DNA of 64,000 bases from Bacteroidia bacterium (GCA_028339355.1 JAOLBX010000003.1:1-64000), one strand, 5' to 3'. Numbered from the stretch's first letter, positions 25,548 through 36,805 are shown. Made by a program: numbers and translations. Notes: generated by a model from the letters alone, not told the origin.

Positions 25548-28500
25548 ATGTATAAACCATCAATGTCGTTAAAATCAATATTTTTTATTCTCCTTTTTAT
25601 GGTATTCGCAAACGCAAATGCACAAACCGAAAAAGATTGGAATAAAGTAAATAACAAAGCATATGAATTTTACAACAATGGAAATTCAGATTCTGCGTTA
25701 CTATTCTTAAACAAAGGACTTATTCTAGCTGAAAAGATATTTAACCATTCGGATATTGAGTTAATCACAAACAGAAGGAATGTTGGCTACCTAGAAGCCC
25801 AAAACAACAACTGTAAACGAACTATAGAGCTATATACTCTAGCTATAGACGGGATGTTTCAGAAATACATCCCAGACACAACACAGATAATGAACACAAT
25901 AGTGCTCAAACTTAAGTGCCTGATATCTGAAGAAAAAGAAAGCCAAGCTCTTATCGAACTAGCTACTTTAACGGAGCTCACAGACTCAAACCTATTTTTG
26001 GCTAATGCATATAATGAGACTGGTCTGTCAATTGAAAAAAGAGAAAACTTCAAAGTGGCTGTACCCTTCTACAAAAATGCCTTTGAGATAATAAATAGAG
26101 ATACAAACAATAAATTCCTGGCCTCGGTGTATTTAGGAAACATTGGTTATTGTTATTCTAAATTGGTAAATAGGGATAGCTCAATACATTATTTTTGGGA
26201 AGGATCAAAGTTGCTAGAACAAGCGAACAAAACAGAAAGTAATCAATATGCTACCACCGCTTATCATCTTGGAAATGAACTCTTCAAAATAAAGGATTAT
26301 AATCCTGCTGCAGCAAACTTCCGTTTAGCTTATGGTAAATGGCTCCTTGATGAAAAGGCCAACACAAAAAACATTCTACTTGTACTTAACAAACTAATCG
26401 GTACATACGCAGCAATGAGGGATGATGACAATGTAGTCATCTACTCTGAGCTGAAGCTTAAGCACATGGGAAACGTGTATGACAAAAATGATCAACGTTA
26501 TATTGATATGCTAGAAGAAGTCATTAATGTCAATATCCTCAGTAGCTATTGTGGAGACATACCTCCTTTTGTCAAAGAATTAAGAGGAATAAGTAAGGAA
26601 CAACATGGAGAATTATCAACAGAATATTTTAATACACAGCTTTCAATAGCAGAATGGTATCTTCGATGCTATCAGAAAAAAGAGGCTAAGAAGCAACTTC
26701 AAGCCATAACCAAAATTTCTCAAAAAGTCATTCTCCCAGAATCAAAGAAAATCAGTTTATATCGCAGACTTGCTACTTGTTATAAAAAGCTTGATGATGA
26801 AGAAAACCAAATAACTTTTTTAGAAAAGGGATGGTCTGAAGCTAGTTTATCAAACAATTCATCACTACTATTTTTCTCTTCAGAACTGGGCTTTGTTTAT
26901 AATCAAAATAACAATTTGGAACTAGCGACTTATCATTTAAAAATTGCTGACAGTATATACCAAGCTGACCACCTGCCACTAGACGCAAACTACTTAGATT
27001 TAGCAGGATAATTAGCTTCTATCTCATTAAAAAACAAGGATGCTATTGGGGCAAAAGACTACGCAAATAAAGAAAATCGCCTAGCTCTCCAACTAAGTGG
27101 CGAGAACAGCTACGACTACTTTTCGAGCTTCTACACTCTTATCTCTGCATACTACGATCTAAAAGAGTATGATAGTGCTCAGTACTTTCTCACGAAGGCT
27201 TATAATGTGAACTATGTCGGTGATTATCAGGTTCTATATCGTACTCAACTCTTTCTACTTGACTCATACAAAATACTCCTTTCGACACTTACTACCAAAG
27301 AAACTAATCTAGCCAAAAAATATCTTAAATCTGGAGACGCTGTACATGCACTGAGTCATCTAATAAGCAATCGACTAGACCAAGAAATATATCGAACTCA
27401 AAAGGAGTCTAAATTTTTGCAAAACTAGTAAACGGAACAAACTACAACTATCTAAAAGGCAACTTATCAGATGCCAAAACTGGCTACGAGAAGATACTCT
27501 CAAGTTCTAAATCACTTTTTGGATCTTATACTTCAGAAACAGCTTTAACATACAAATTACTCGGAAACGTTTGCACTCAATTAAATCTATATACCCAAGC
27601 TGAAATGTATATTGATTCAGCATTGTTGATTTCTGAAAAAGTATTTTCAAAATCAGATATCAACTATGTTGACATAAAGTTAGACCATGCCTTGCTGCTA
27701 ATCAAACTGAGAAGGTATGACAAAGCATTCAAATCAATAGTCTATATGAGGGAATCTACAGAAAGTCTATTTGGAACTGATAGTTATCATAATCTGAGAG
27801 CTTGGTTGCTAAAAAGCATGCTAGATCAAGCTCTGGACAATTATCAGCAAGCTTTAGACATAATATTCTATATTGAGAGTGTAGCCAAAGGCAAACAAAA
27901 ACATTTAAAAATATATGCAGAAAGTCAGATAGAACATCTTAAACTATTAAAAAAAATGGGTTTGATAGGCATTGGCTTTCCTTCACCGTATAACGATTAC
28001 CTTATGGGAGCTAATTATTTTCAAAGAGTCAATACTCGTAGAATAGATTTGATAGATTCTACAATAAGCCTTGTCCATAAATCCGATGGGAATGACTCTC
28101 CACTCCTTCCATATTTGATGTGCGAAAAAGGATATGTTACTGGATTAAATGGAGATCTAGACGCGACAAATGAACTCTATGATAAAAACCTCCCTTTGTT
28201 AAAACTAAGATACGATTCCTACCACCCTGAGTATCGTAGACAACTGCAGAACTTAGGTTTTTTAAACCATATATATAATAATACCAAGACGGCTGCAAAT
28301 AATTTTATTGAAGCAAATGACCTTCTCATCACTGAAATAAAAGACGCTTTTACTTACTCTACCGAAGTAAATAGGAAATCCTTTTTAAAGGAAATAGAAT
28401 ATCAATTTGATAAAGTGCAACAATTTGATTACAATCACATAATGCAGAACAAAAAATCTCTGAGCTAAGTCTAAATAACCATCTCACTCTAAAAGGTCTC

Positions 28501-29934
28501 CTACTGAACAATCAAAAGTCCATGCTTGATAATCTGCGTAACCTTAATGATCCTGCGACGGATCAGACCATCGAGTTATATCTAGACAAGAGAGAGACCC
28601 TTAGCATAGAATTATCAACTCCAGTGCAGCATAGCGATCAACCAATATGGCGTCTAATTGAGCAAAAAGATTCACTAGAAAATCTATTGCTCCGTATCCA
28701 CAAACAAAAATATCCTAACCATTCCATGCAAAGTGGTGATTGGAAGAACATCCAACAAAGTTTGAATAAAAATGAAGTAGCAATTGAGTTTTCTCAATTT
28801 CATTTTTTAGACATAGAACATATGCCTGATAGTATCAAATACCTAGCATACATAATCAAACCAGATGTCGACACACCTACACTAGTGTACTTAGCTAAAG
28901 AAGAAAAAATCAAGCAATTACTAAGTCTCCCTAGAGTTCCAAGTCTTTACTCAAGCAGAGGTGCCACAGTAGAATCTGAGAATACACAATCATTTGATAA
29001 CAATTTGTATGACCTCATTTGGGAGCCGCTTGAAAAATATCTTAATCCTAAGGACAAGGTTTTCTTCTCAACATCGGGCATCATTAATAACATACCCATA
29101 GCTGCATTGTCTGACAGTAGTGAGAGTCCATTGTGCAGCAAGTACAATCTTATACAATACCACACCTTTCCTAATAAAGGCTCACCAAACAAGAAAAACA
29201 AAGTCAAAGATGCTGTTTTAATTGGAGGTCTAAATTTCGACTTTAACCCAACTGACAAAAAGAAAAGAGAGGTTTACCGCCAAACAACATGGCCAGACTT
29301 GCCCGGAACGAAGAGTGAAATAGATAACATCTATAAATTGCTAAAAGATAAAATAAGTGTCAAACTGGTCTCAGATACAAGCGGTTCTGAAGAATATGTA
29401 AAATCATTGGATCAAACTTCACCACAAATACTACATATCGCTACTCATGGATAATACACTCCAAGTATTACTGGTGAGAAAAAGGAAAGTATAAAAATTA
29501 ACATATCCTCAAAAGAAGACCCTATGGTTCGTTCAGGAATAATATTGGCACGAGGCAATTTTAGCTGGACATACGGGATAAATCCGTACTCCAAGGAAGA
29601 TGGTATACTTACGGCTGCAGAAATATCCAATCTCGACCTAAGGTCTACAGAACTTGTAGTACTAAGTGCATGCGAAACAGGACTGGGCGATATAGAAGGT
29701 AATGAGGGTGTGTATGGCTTACAACGTGGATTTAGAATGGCGGGAGTAGAAAAACTAGTTATCAGTTTATGGCAAGTACCCGATACTGAAACCGCAGAGT
29801 TTATGATTGATTTTTATGAAAATTTATTAGAAACAGAAGTCGTTAGAGCTGCATTTAACAAGACACAAAAAAGCATGCAAGCCAAATACAATAATGAGCC
29901 TTTTAAATGGGCAGGATTTGTGCTAGTGGAGTGA
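25548..29934 (+). pseudogene. TPR-CHAT domain protein (caspase-like), broken by stops and frameshifts
   Basis: A signal peptide (VFANANAQ), a long TPR array (helix pairs such as VPFYKNAFEIINRDTNNKFL) and a C-terminal CHAT protease domain. The catalytic pair is visible: HIATHG at the end of 28522-29454 and LSACETGLGD near 29665, followed by GFRMAGVEKLVISLWQVPD, typical of the family. Lesions: TAA 27009 in frame; a frame change near 27415 (the frame stops at TAG 27426 while the next continues YNYLKGNLSDAKTGYEKI); a second frame change near 28440; and TAA 29452 exactly between the catalytic HG and the following YTPS. Intact, it would be about 1,460 residues. CHAT proteases act in regulated proteolysis and some defence systems. 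This copy cannot make a full protein. Confidence 0.85.
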
Positions 29935-29937
29935 GTA

Positions 29938-30369
29938 CTATAATCCTTGAATGTCTTGGTTTAACTGCAAGGCAGTATTCCTTTTAGAAACCTTTAACAA
30001 AGTAGCTACCTTGCAATCAGCCGTTTTCTTATTTTGAATTTGAATCCAAAACTCAAGCTGCAATAGAATAGCCCTATTTTTCTTCCCTTTTGCTTTTATG
30101 ACTGTAGAGTATACATCATCGTCCACTATTTTCACCTCACAGCTAAAACCTTTACTCCCTTTTAAGGTTAACTTCTTAACCTGCACACTTCCACTATCAT
30201 ATATAGAATCTGGTACATGTATAAGCAAATCTCTAGAGTCCCATTTCTGACATGGTAGGTGTATAGAATCTGTTTTCCACTTTTTTTGATAATGTCGAAT
30301 AGACGCTTTATCCTGAGCATACGAGCCCAGTGCAATGAAGAGAAACAAGAGTGTATAAATTTTAGGCAT
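29938..30369 (-). CDS. Small exported hypothetical protein
   Basis: 143 residues from ATG 30369: a signal peptide (MPKIYTLLFLFIALGSYAQ) and a beta-rich remainder with two Cys (HLPCQKWD and SCEVK) and a third near the end (TADCKV). The longer frame from 30390 is disfavoured because it would run through the terminator hairpin. No family is recognised. It is the gene immediately downstream of the TRL-like lipoprotein trio, separated by an intrinsic terminator that ends at its start codon. Confidence 0.6.
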   Translation of the reverse strand: MPKIYTLLFLFIALGSYAQDKASIRHYQKKWKTDSIHLPCQKWDSRDLLIHVPDSIYDSGSVQVKKLTLKGSKGFSCEVKIVDDDVYSTVIKAKGKKNRAILLQLEFWIQIQNKKTADCKVATLLKVSKRNTALQLNQDIQGL

Positions 30370-30402
30370 AAAAAAAATCCTTAAGCACAAACCTAAGGAT
30401 TT
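30370..30402 (-). terminator. Intrinsic terminator after the TRL-like lipoprotein genes
   Basis: Read leftward, a 9-bp stem (AAATCCTTA with TAAGGATTT, loop about 10 nt) followed by eight T. The T run directly abuts the ATG of the next gene at 30369. Confidence 0.8.
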
Positions 30403-30424
30403 AATTGTTTTATAATTTCGAATA

Positions 30425-30703
30425 CTACTCTCCAGTCACAACAGTAACATAGCGAGTAACAAACATACCAGGTTCAACCTTCTGATCCACTGTAGAAATT
30501 TTCGTAATTCGACCATTCTCTGCGGCAGTTTTGATAGATCCGTCTCCACCATCTAGAATAATTCCAAAAATCACTCTATAGGTAGCTTTACCTACTTTTC
30601 CTCCATCTCCGTTATCTGTAACGAAAACCGGCTCAGACACACTACAAGCTGCCAATGACAATGTAAATAATCCTGCAATAAATAATTTTGATATTTTTTT
30701 CAT
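30425..30703 (-). CDS. TRL-like family lipoprotein (third of three)
   Basis: 92 residues. Lipoprotein signal with lipobox LAACS. The mature part carries the TRL-like pattern: VFVTDNGDGGKVGKATYRVI, a Gly-rich middle, then IKTAAENGRITKISTVDQK. The family is a set of small secreted or lipid-anchored proteins of unknown function. It starts 2 nt after the previous paralogue's stop. Confidence 0.75.
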   Translation of the reverse strand: MKKISKLFIAGLFTLSLAACSVSEPVFVTDNGDGGKVGKATYRVIFGIILDGGDGSIKTAAENGRITKISTVDQKVEPGMFVTRYVTVVTGE

Positions 30704-30705
30704 AA

Positions 30706-31023
30706 TTAATCTTCCGTTTCTGTTCCTGTTACTATAATTTTAACTGTAGAAAATAGCCAATAGTTAGATGACTCTACATCTACAGTTGCTACTTTATCTA
30801 TACCACCTTTTTTGGCAGCTTCTATTACCCCAAAGTTCTTATTGGTAGAGTACAAAGCTTGCTCCAAGTTTGTGCCCACAGATCCTCCTAAAATAAGTGT
30901 GGTCCTAGACACACCCATACCATCTCCTATTTCATTATTTGTAACCGCATATGGTCTCACTACTGTGCAAGATGATGCTAATAGAACCAAGACTCCCAGT
31001 ATTAATGCTTTTGTATTTTTCAT
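30706..31023 (-). CDS. TRL-like family lipoprotein (second of three)
   Basis: 105 residues from ATG 31023; an ATG at 31032 would add three residues and overlap the previous gene by 8 nt. Lipobox LASSC. The core repeats the TRL pattern: AVTNNEIGDGMGVSRTTLIL, then VIEAAKKGGIDKVATVDVES. It has the same order of elements as its two neighbours, so the three form a tandem paralogous family in one operon. Confidence 0.78.
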   Translation of the reverse strand: MKNTKALILGVLVLLASSCTVVRPYAVTNNEIGDGMGVSRTTLILGGSVGTNLEQALYSTNKNFGVIEAAKKGGIDKVATVDVESSNYWLFSTVKIIVTGTETED

Positions 31024-31024
31024 A

Positions 31025-31288
31025 TTATTCACCTGTAACTGTTAGCTTTAATTTAGGAATAATTAACATTGTCGTCATTTTGAATTCTGCAATTCCTACC
31101 TTAGAGATGTCTCCTTTTTCTTTGGCTGCTTGATAAGACAGATCCAAATCTTTTTTAAATGGGGTTCCTTCTACCACGCCAACTTTAGATCCTACAGGAT
31201 TATTCGTTACCACAGCAGTGTGAGCTACCACACAAGAAGAAAACATTACCCCAATAGCTAAAGCGGCTACGAGTGTTTTTAATTTCAT
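31025..31288 (-). CDS. TRL-like family lipoprotein (first of three)
   Basis: 87 residues. Signal with lipobox FSSCV. The mature part reads AVVTNNPVGSKVGVVEGTPF then YQAAKEKGDISKVGIAEFK, the TRL-like consensus of a conserved NNPVGxKVG start and a Lys-Val/Ile-Ala strand near the end. It is the first gene of the trio; its stop lies 1 nt before the next start. Confidence 0.78.
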   Translation of the reverse strand: MKLKTLVAALAIGVMFSSCVVAHTAVVTNNPVGSKVGVVEGTPFKKDLDLSYQAAKEKGDISKVGIAEFKMTTMLIIPKLKLTVTGE

Positions 31289-31397
31289 ATTTTTTAAGTT
31301 TTATTTTGTTTTACTTGTGTCAAATATAGAATAAATTTTGGCGACACAAAAGTGACACTGCTACAGCGTATTCGTATGCATAAATCAAAATATGAAC

Positions 31398-33041
31398 TTA
31401 GAGATTCTTGAACAAATCAAGAAAAACTCGATTCTTATCTTTACGAGTAATAACCTCCAAAACAAATGGAACCTCACTGTATTTTAGCAAATCCAAGCCT
31501 TGAGCAAAAGACCCTATAGTTTCTGCCCTAAAATATCCTAGCCCAAAATGACTAGTTAATTTTTCTGCTGTATAGCTATGTGGGGTTGTTTGAAAGCTCA
31601 ATGAATCACCCATTTTATCTGGGCCGGTTATCATTTCAAATATTCCGCCAGAGTGATTATTCAATAGTATTACTTTAAGATTTTGCGGCAGCTTGGTATT
31701 AAACAAAGCATTGATGTCATAAAAAAAAGCAACATCTCCAGTCACCAGATACACATCAGACCTACTGACCAAAGCTGCCCCTACGGCAGTGCTCGTGCTC
31801 CCATCGATACCACTAGTGCCTCTGTTGCAGTAAACTGAATTATTTGAAACATCACTATTTAGCAAAAAAGAAACGTACCGCACCGGCATAGAATTACTAA
31901 TATGCAGCTGAGCTTCTTTTGGCAAATTGTTCAGCACATAATTGGTCACGCAAAACTCATTGTATAGTGACCAATCGAGCTGACTAAAACGACTCTTAAA
32001 TTCCTGAGTCATATTTAGCCACGCATTCACATAAGCACCTTCCCTTTCGCCATCGATATCATTATCGGTTTCCTCTACACGTTTTATCTCTTCTGGATTA
32101 ATGATTTGAGGGGAAGAATCAAACATATCTCCTACTTCAAAGTGACGAGATAGGTGAATGTGCAACTCAGGTTTATGGTATTGCAAAAATCTTTTCAATC
32201 CTTTGGACACCGTAGTTGTGCCAGTAGTAATTAGCACATCTGGTCTAAGAACACTTAAAAAATCCAATCCCTTTGGTTTACTCTGTGCAGAGAACAACAT
32301 TGAATCCCAATAATGTATGTCACTAGTCTGATTACTTGTGATATCTGAGAGCATTACAGTACCGTCATCACTAGCGATTACAATATTCTCGCCATCATCC
32401 ATCCCATTGAAAACCAACACTTTTTTGGATAGAAAGTCTTGTTTTACGTGAGCGGCTATGCTTGCCACATTTATTGTCTGTTGTGCTATCTCATTATGCA
32501 AATGAGGATTTTTAGAAATACCATCTTCTGTAAAATCGTAGAATGGTTCTCTTATAGGAATATTGATGTGTATAGGACCACTTATTTCTGCATCTAAACA
32601 CTTTATTAATCTTTCTGCTATTGCTAGGAATGGAGCTTCATCATCGTAAACCTCCGGGGTCTGAAACTCCGCTCTTATGTGATTGGTATAAACTCCTTTT
32701 TGTCGGATGGCTTGACCATCCCAGGCATCTATTTTGTCAGCTGGCCTATCTGCTGTGAGAATGATAAGAGGCACCCTCGCATAAAAAGCCTCTGCTATTG
32801 CTGGGTAATAATTGAGAGCTGCAGTTCCACTTGTACAACTTAATATTATTGGTTGCCTCAGCTCTTTTGCCATACCTAGTGCTACAAATGCAGCACTTCT
32901 TTCGTCTATTATACTATGACACGTCACCTTGCTGGCATTCAGTGCATAGATGACTGGTGCATTCCTGCTTCCCGGAGACACTACCGCATGAGTGCTAGGC
33001 AAACTTGAAACCAAGGTATTTATGCAGGTCTGTATGCTCAT
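31398..33041 (-). CDS. menD: 2-succinyl-5-enolpyruvyl-6-hydroxy-3-cyclohexene-1-carboxylate synthase (menaquinone biosynthesis)
   Basis: 547 residues, the usual length. It is a thiamine-diphosphate enzyme joining isochorismate and the succinic semialdehyde unit from 2-oxoglutarate. Signatures: VVSPGSRNAPVIYAL, IDERSAAFVALGMAK with the catalytic Glu, SCTSGTAALNYYPAIAEA, GTSGIDGSTSTAVGAAL, and the diphosphate-binding VYLVTGDVAFFYDINALF with NNHSGGIFEM. It implies menaquinone respiration. No other men gene is adjacent. Confidence 0.95.
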   Translation of the reverse strand: MSIQTCINTLVSSLPSTHAVVSPGSRNAPVIYALNASKVTCHSIIDERSAAFVALGMAKELRQPIILSCTSGTAALNYYPAIAEAFYARVPLIILTADRPADKIDAWDGQAIRQKGVYTNHIRAEFQTPEVYDDEAPFLAIAERLIKCLDAEISGPIHINIPIREPFYDFTEDGISKNPHLHNEIAQQTINVASIAAHVKQDFLSKKVLVFNGMDDGENIVIASDDGTVMLSDITSNQTSDIHYWDSMLFSAQSKPKGLDFLSVLRPDVLITTGTTTVSKGLKRFLQYHKPELHIHLSRHFEVGDMFDSSPQIINPEEIKRVEETDNDIDGEREGAYVNAWLNMTQEFKSRFSQLDWSLYNEFCVTNYVLNNLPKEAQLHISNSMPVRYVSFLLNSDVSNNSVYCNRGTSGIDGSTSTAVGAALVSRSDVYLVTGDVAFFYDINALFNTKLPQNLKVILLNNHSGGIFEMITGPDKMGDSLSFQTTPHSYTAEKLTSHFGLGYFRAETIGSFAQGLDLLKYSEVPFVLEVITRKDKNRVFLDLFKNL

Positions 33042-33177
33042 TTACATTTCAAATGTACAATTGCTTTTGATAGAGCTTGTATTGTTGTACAACAGATGTG
33101 TACAATGAATCCTACTATTCGCTAATTGTGAAATACGAAATAAGTTGTAGACATTTATGGTCTAACAACCATATCTC

Positions 33178-33807
33178 TTAGTTCTGCCATACATGATTAA
33201 CCTCTTTGAGCCATATTACCCAATCTATATCCATTTTTATGATCAAAGGATTACTTCTATCATTAAGCACTAAGAAACTTCTGTCTCCGTCTTTCTCAAG
33301 CACTTTCATCACTTCTATCACTTGTGGCTTTCCGTTACGTTCGTACCTGTACTCTGCGAGACCTGCATTGTAAAATGCAACATTTTGGGATTTACCAAAG
33401 AGACTTGCGTCTGGAACAAAATAAGCCGTATCCGAACTCACCAAATCATCAAACATTTTCTCACTGAACCAAATCGTAATTTCATAATTTTCTAAAGTGT
33501 CGTTTCTACCTCCAAATTGATTCTTCTCGTCTGTAGCAGATTTTAATGCTTCCTGACTGATGCTAATAATCGCCGAAGTCCTGCCTTTATTGGTCATCGT
33601 AAATTTAAAAGTTCTATAAGGTTCTAGCTCTAGCATATCTACTATAAACTGATATCGTTCATCTCCATATGCCAGCTTATAATTTAGTTGGTAACCTTCT
33701 CTTAGATCTAGAGTATCATAGACTATCTTTTTTGGATTATTCACCTTGCAAGACTGCAAACTCATAAATCCTAAGCACATTATTATTAGATATCTAAGTC
33801 CTACCAT
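33178..33807 (-). CDS. Hypothetical lipoprotein
   Basis: 209 residues, signal ending in lipobox LQSC. The mature part is beta-rich, with RTFKFTMTNKGRTSAIISIS and a C-terminal MDIDWVIWLKEV. No family is recognised. It overlaps the end of the caspase-family remnant by 7 nt and was probably translated with it, so it may be an accessory of that protease. Confidence 0.65.
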   Translation of the reverse strand: MVGLRYLIIMCLGFMSLQSCKVNNPKKIVYDTLDLREGYQLNYKLAYGDERYQFIVDMLELEPYRTFKFTMTNKGRTSAIISISQEALKSATDEKNQFGGRNDTLENYEITIWFSEKMFDDLVSSDTAYFVPDASLFGKSQNVAFYNAGLAEYRYERNGKPQVIEVMKVLEKDGDRSFLVLNDRSNPLIIKMDIDWVIWLKEVNHVWQN

Positions 33808-34334
33808 ATCCTAAAATTATTTTCTAGATTCTCCTGTCTATCATTAGGAATTTGTAATCTACCTGTTTGCTTTTTTACTTGCTTATTGACATATCTACTC
33901 AGCTCTACTACAGTAACATTACCATCATTATTAGCATCTGCCCATCTATGTATTAGACCGCCTATTACAGTATATGTAAATATGTCGTTGTTCCAATCTG
34001 CACTCTCCAATGCAAAACTATTACCTGCGGCCGCAGATATAACTGTGGCTCCACTTCTACTAACATAGTTACTGAATAGCTCCTGTTTTAACTCACTTTT
34101 ATTGATCAGCTCTCCTTGCTCGTCTTCTACTGTAGCTCCTCTATACGTATAGCCCTTGAGCTGACCACGAGAACCATCTGGCAGTGTAAATGTACTATCT
34201 ACTGTGAGTTGTTCTGAGAGCACCTCTCCGCTATGGCAAGCATCCATAAGCAGCAGCTTCTGGCGTGCTGGAATACCCACAATAAGTCCTTCTAAATCGT
34301 CAAAATTAAGACCTCTGCTCAAATAAGAAGGAGA
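33801..34334 (-). pseudogene. Caspase-family (peptidase C14) gene lacking its N-terminal half
   Basis: The open part starts just inside the domain, SPSYLSRGLNFDDLEG, continues with GIPARQKLLLMDACHSGEVL, where the catalytic Cys is present, and keeps the C-terminal strands (VISAAAGNSFALES, FTYTVIGGLIHRWADA). A canonical caspase-fold peptidase would have the catalytic His about 40-50 residues upstream; there is an in-frame TAG at 34335-34337 and nothing similar beyond. The only start is a TTG at 34322. It is therefore a 3' fragment of a metacaspase-like gene. Confidence 0.75.
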
Positions 34335-34374
34335 CTATCTAGAAAAGACGTAAAAAAAAGGCAAACAAATTAAC

Positions 34375-35046
34375 TCAATGCACAGGAATAATTTTCCATT
34401 TTTCTTTAACGTTAAACCTCCTCTTTATGGACATCAAGCCCGTTCCAGGCACAATGAAATATTGAGCAATTATAGATACTAACCCAGGGTCATTATAGAG
34501 AAGAGTTATAGAAATCAATAACTAACCAAGTCCTAACGGAACCATTCCCAAAATTTTAGTAGGCATAAAGGGTCGTTTTATCACAGCAACGTCTTGCAAA
34601 GCTGCTTTGCTATTCTTAACCAAAATAGAATCACTATTTAACATATAACAGCGGCCTCTAAATCTATTCCTATTGGTGTCCACCAAGACAATCTTCTTTC
34701 CCTTTTTAATTAATTTATTTCTTTTGGGATGCTGTCTGTGTTCTAGGGTTATGTAACTAGGATATAGAAGAGCATTAATATCATCCTTAGTCAATGTGGT
34801 TTTACCCTTATTATGATGTATCACTGCTGTCTCAACTTCATCCCAAGAATATGAATGACGATAAAATGTATAAGAATCACAATTCTTCTTATACTTTATC
34901 CCTGAGGGCTTTATTTTACTAAAATTTACAATTTCCCAAGTACCATCAGTCATTTGGACACTATCGCAGTTATTTGTTTGAGCTGAGGTATTTAACCCAA
35001 CGATAAAAAGTATAAAGAAACCAATTTTAGATACAGGAACATTAAT
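34375..35046 (-). pseudogene. Exported protein gene with premature stop and no usable start codon
   Basis: The longest ATG frame (34953 to TAG 34522) covers only the middle. Upstream in the same frame is a clear signal peptide (KIGFFILFIVGLNTSAQ), but no ATG, GTG or TTG occurs between it and the preceding in-frame TAG; an ATT at 35044-35046 is the only start-like codon. Downstream of TAG 34522 the same frame continues LLISITLLYNDPGLVSIIAQ and RRFNVKEKWKI up to TGA 34375. Both ends therefore look damaged. The protein (about 220 residues) is not recognised. Confidence 0.65.
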
Positions 35047-35236
35047 ATTTAATAATGCAAACTAAATAAATACTCTATGAATTAAAAAGAATCAATAAAT
35101 TAACGCTGTTCTTACTTTTGGCTTCAAGGCAAATTTTAAAGCAAAAAAAAATAATTAACAAATGAAGCAGTACAAACTCAAACCAAACAACTAAAAGAAA
35201 GTATACGTTTACCTATTTAAGTAAACCTTAAAATTT

Positions 35237-35244
35237 TACCTTTG
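35237..35244 (+). promoter_or_regulatory. Putative -7 promoter element of odhB
   Basis: TACCTTTG fits TAnnTTTG, 18 nt before ATG 35263. Confidence 0.5.
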
Positions 35245-35262
35245 ACACACATCTAGAAAAAA

Positions 35263-36498
35263 ATGGCAATTGAATTAAAAATTCCTTCAGTAGGAGAATC
35301 AGTAACACAAGTAACCATAGCCGCTTGGCTAAAAGAAGATGGCGATTATGTAGAAATGGACGAAGCAGTAGCTGAACTCGAAAGTGACAAAGCCACAGTA
35401 GAACTGAACGCTGAAAAAAGCGGAGTTTTAAAAATATTGGTAGAAGAAGGTGAAGACGTAGAAATAGGTGTAGCTGTAGCTACCATCGATACTGATGCTC
35501 CCGCTCCAGAGGGCAAAACTGAACCTGCTGATGTAGTTCCTAAAGAGGAGACTTTAGCGGAAGCCCCTGCTCCTAAAAGGACGGCATTGCCAGAAGATAA
35601 CACTAGCTATGCTAAAGGCACACCAAGTCCTGCAGCTAGTAAAATATTGGCTGAAAAAAGAATAAGTGCAACTGCCGTAACAGGAACTGGAAAAGACGGC
35701 CGCATAACTAAATACGATGCAATGCTAGCAGAAGCTGGAGCGATGGACTATTCCACTCCTAGCGAGCCAAGTAGAAGTCAGGACCGAAAGAAAATGAGCA
35801 ATCTTCGTAAGACGATAGCTCGTAGACTAGTAGCTGCTAAAAACGAGACTGCAATGCTTACCACTTTTAATGAGGTGAACATGCAGCCTATATTTGATAT
35901 AAGAACTCAGTACAAAGAGAAATTTAAAGAAACGCATGGAGTAGGGCTTGGCTTTATGTCATTCTTTACAAGGGCGTGTGCACTAGCGTTACAGAAATAT
36001 CCTAAAGTAAATGCTTTCTTGGATGGCGAAGAAATGGTGATGAATGACTTCGTAGATGTATCTATAGCCGTGAGTAGTCCTAAAGGACTAATGGTGCCTG
36101 TGATGCGTAACGTGGAGAACATGACAATGTGGGAAATAGAAGCTGATGTAAAGCGTCTTGCACTGAAGGCAAGAGATGGTAAACTTACCATCCCAGAAAT
36201 GACTGGCGGAACATTTACTATAACCAATGGTGGCGTATTTGGTTCTATGCTAAGTACTCCTATCATCAACCCACCGCAAAGTGCCATACTGGGCATGCAC
36301 AATATTTTGCAACGACCTGTAGTAGAAAATGGCAATATAGTAGCACGACCTATGATGTACGTAGCCTTAAGCTACGATCACCGTATTATAGACGGTAAAG
36401 AGTCCGTAGGATTTTTGGTGACAGTAAAAAACTACCTCGAAAACCCAATGACGATGCTAATGGGCAAAGACCCAATGGAAGTATTGATGGGGCTATAG
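35263..36498 (+). CDS. odhB: 2-oxoglutarate dehydrogenase complex E2 (dihydrolipoyl succinyltransferase)
   Basis: 411 residues. Residues 1-75 form a lipoyl domain with the lipoylated lysine in [12 protein letters not shown] Pro/Ala-rich linker (75-120) follows, then the E1/E3-binding motif [20 protein letters not shown] at about 126-145. The catalytic domain from ~185 has the active-site stretch [18 protein letters not shown] with His and Asp. The enzyme passes the succinyl group to CoA in the TCA cycle. The E1 gene is not next to it. A TACCTTTG box is upstream and a terminator downstream, so it is probably monocistronic. Confidence 0.93.
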   Translation: MAIELKIPSVGESVTQVTIAAWLKEDGDYVEMDEAVAELESDKATVELNAEKSGVLKILVEEGEDVEIGVAVATIDTDAPAPEGKTEPADVVPKEETLAEAPAPKRTALPEDNTSYAKGTPSPAASKILAEKRISATAVTGTGKDGRITKYDAMLAEAGAMDYSTPSEPSRSQDRKKMSNLRKTIARRLVAAKNETAMLTTFNEVNMQPIFDIRTQYKEKFKETHGVGLGFMSFFTRACALALQKYPKVNAFLDGEEMVMNDFVDVSIAVSSPKGLMVPVMRNVENMTMWEIEADVKRLALKARDGKLTIPEMTGGTFTITNGGVFGSMLSTPIINPPQSAILGMHNILQRPVVENGNIVARPMMYVALSYDHRIIDGKESVGFLVTVKNYLENPMTMLMGKDPMEVLMGL

Positions 36499-36558
36499 TT
36501 CTTGGTAAGTTCACCTACGACCAGCACTCCAACTGATAACCATCTTCAATAAAAAAAT

Positions 36559-36595
36559 AAAATCCCTCATCTGCATTTGCAAATGAGGGATTTTT
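36559..36595. terminator. Intrinsic terminator after odhB
   Basis: An inverted repeat about 16 bp long with one mismatch (AAAATCCCTCAT arm, ATGAGGGATTTT arm) and flanking A and T runs, able to act in both directions. Confidence 0.85.
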
Positions 36596-36805
36596 CATTC
36601 AAACATCTTTGAATCGAAGAATGAATATGGCTTGAAATAGAATTGAGGCAAAATGAGCTCACCCAAAAAAATAGAATTATTTGGTAATGAGAGTCAAAAT
36701 CTTCTTGCTTACAAAGGAATATGAAATGGGGAAAACGGATTTGGCAATTTCACTTCTTAATTTTTTTTACTACCTTATTACCAAAACTCAGTTCATATTT
36801 GTACT

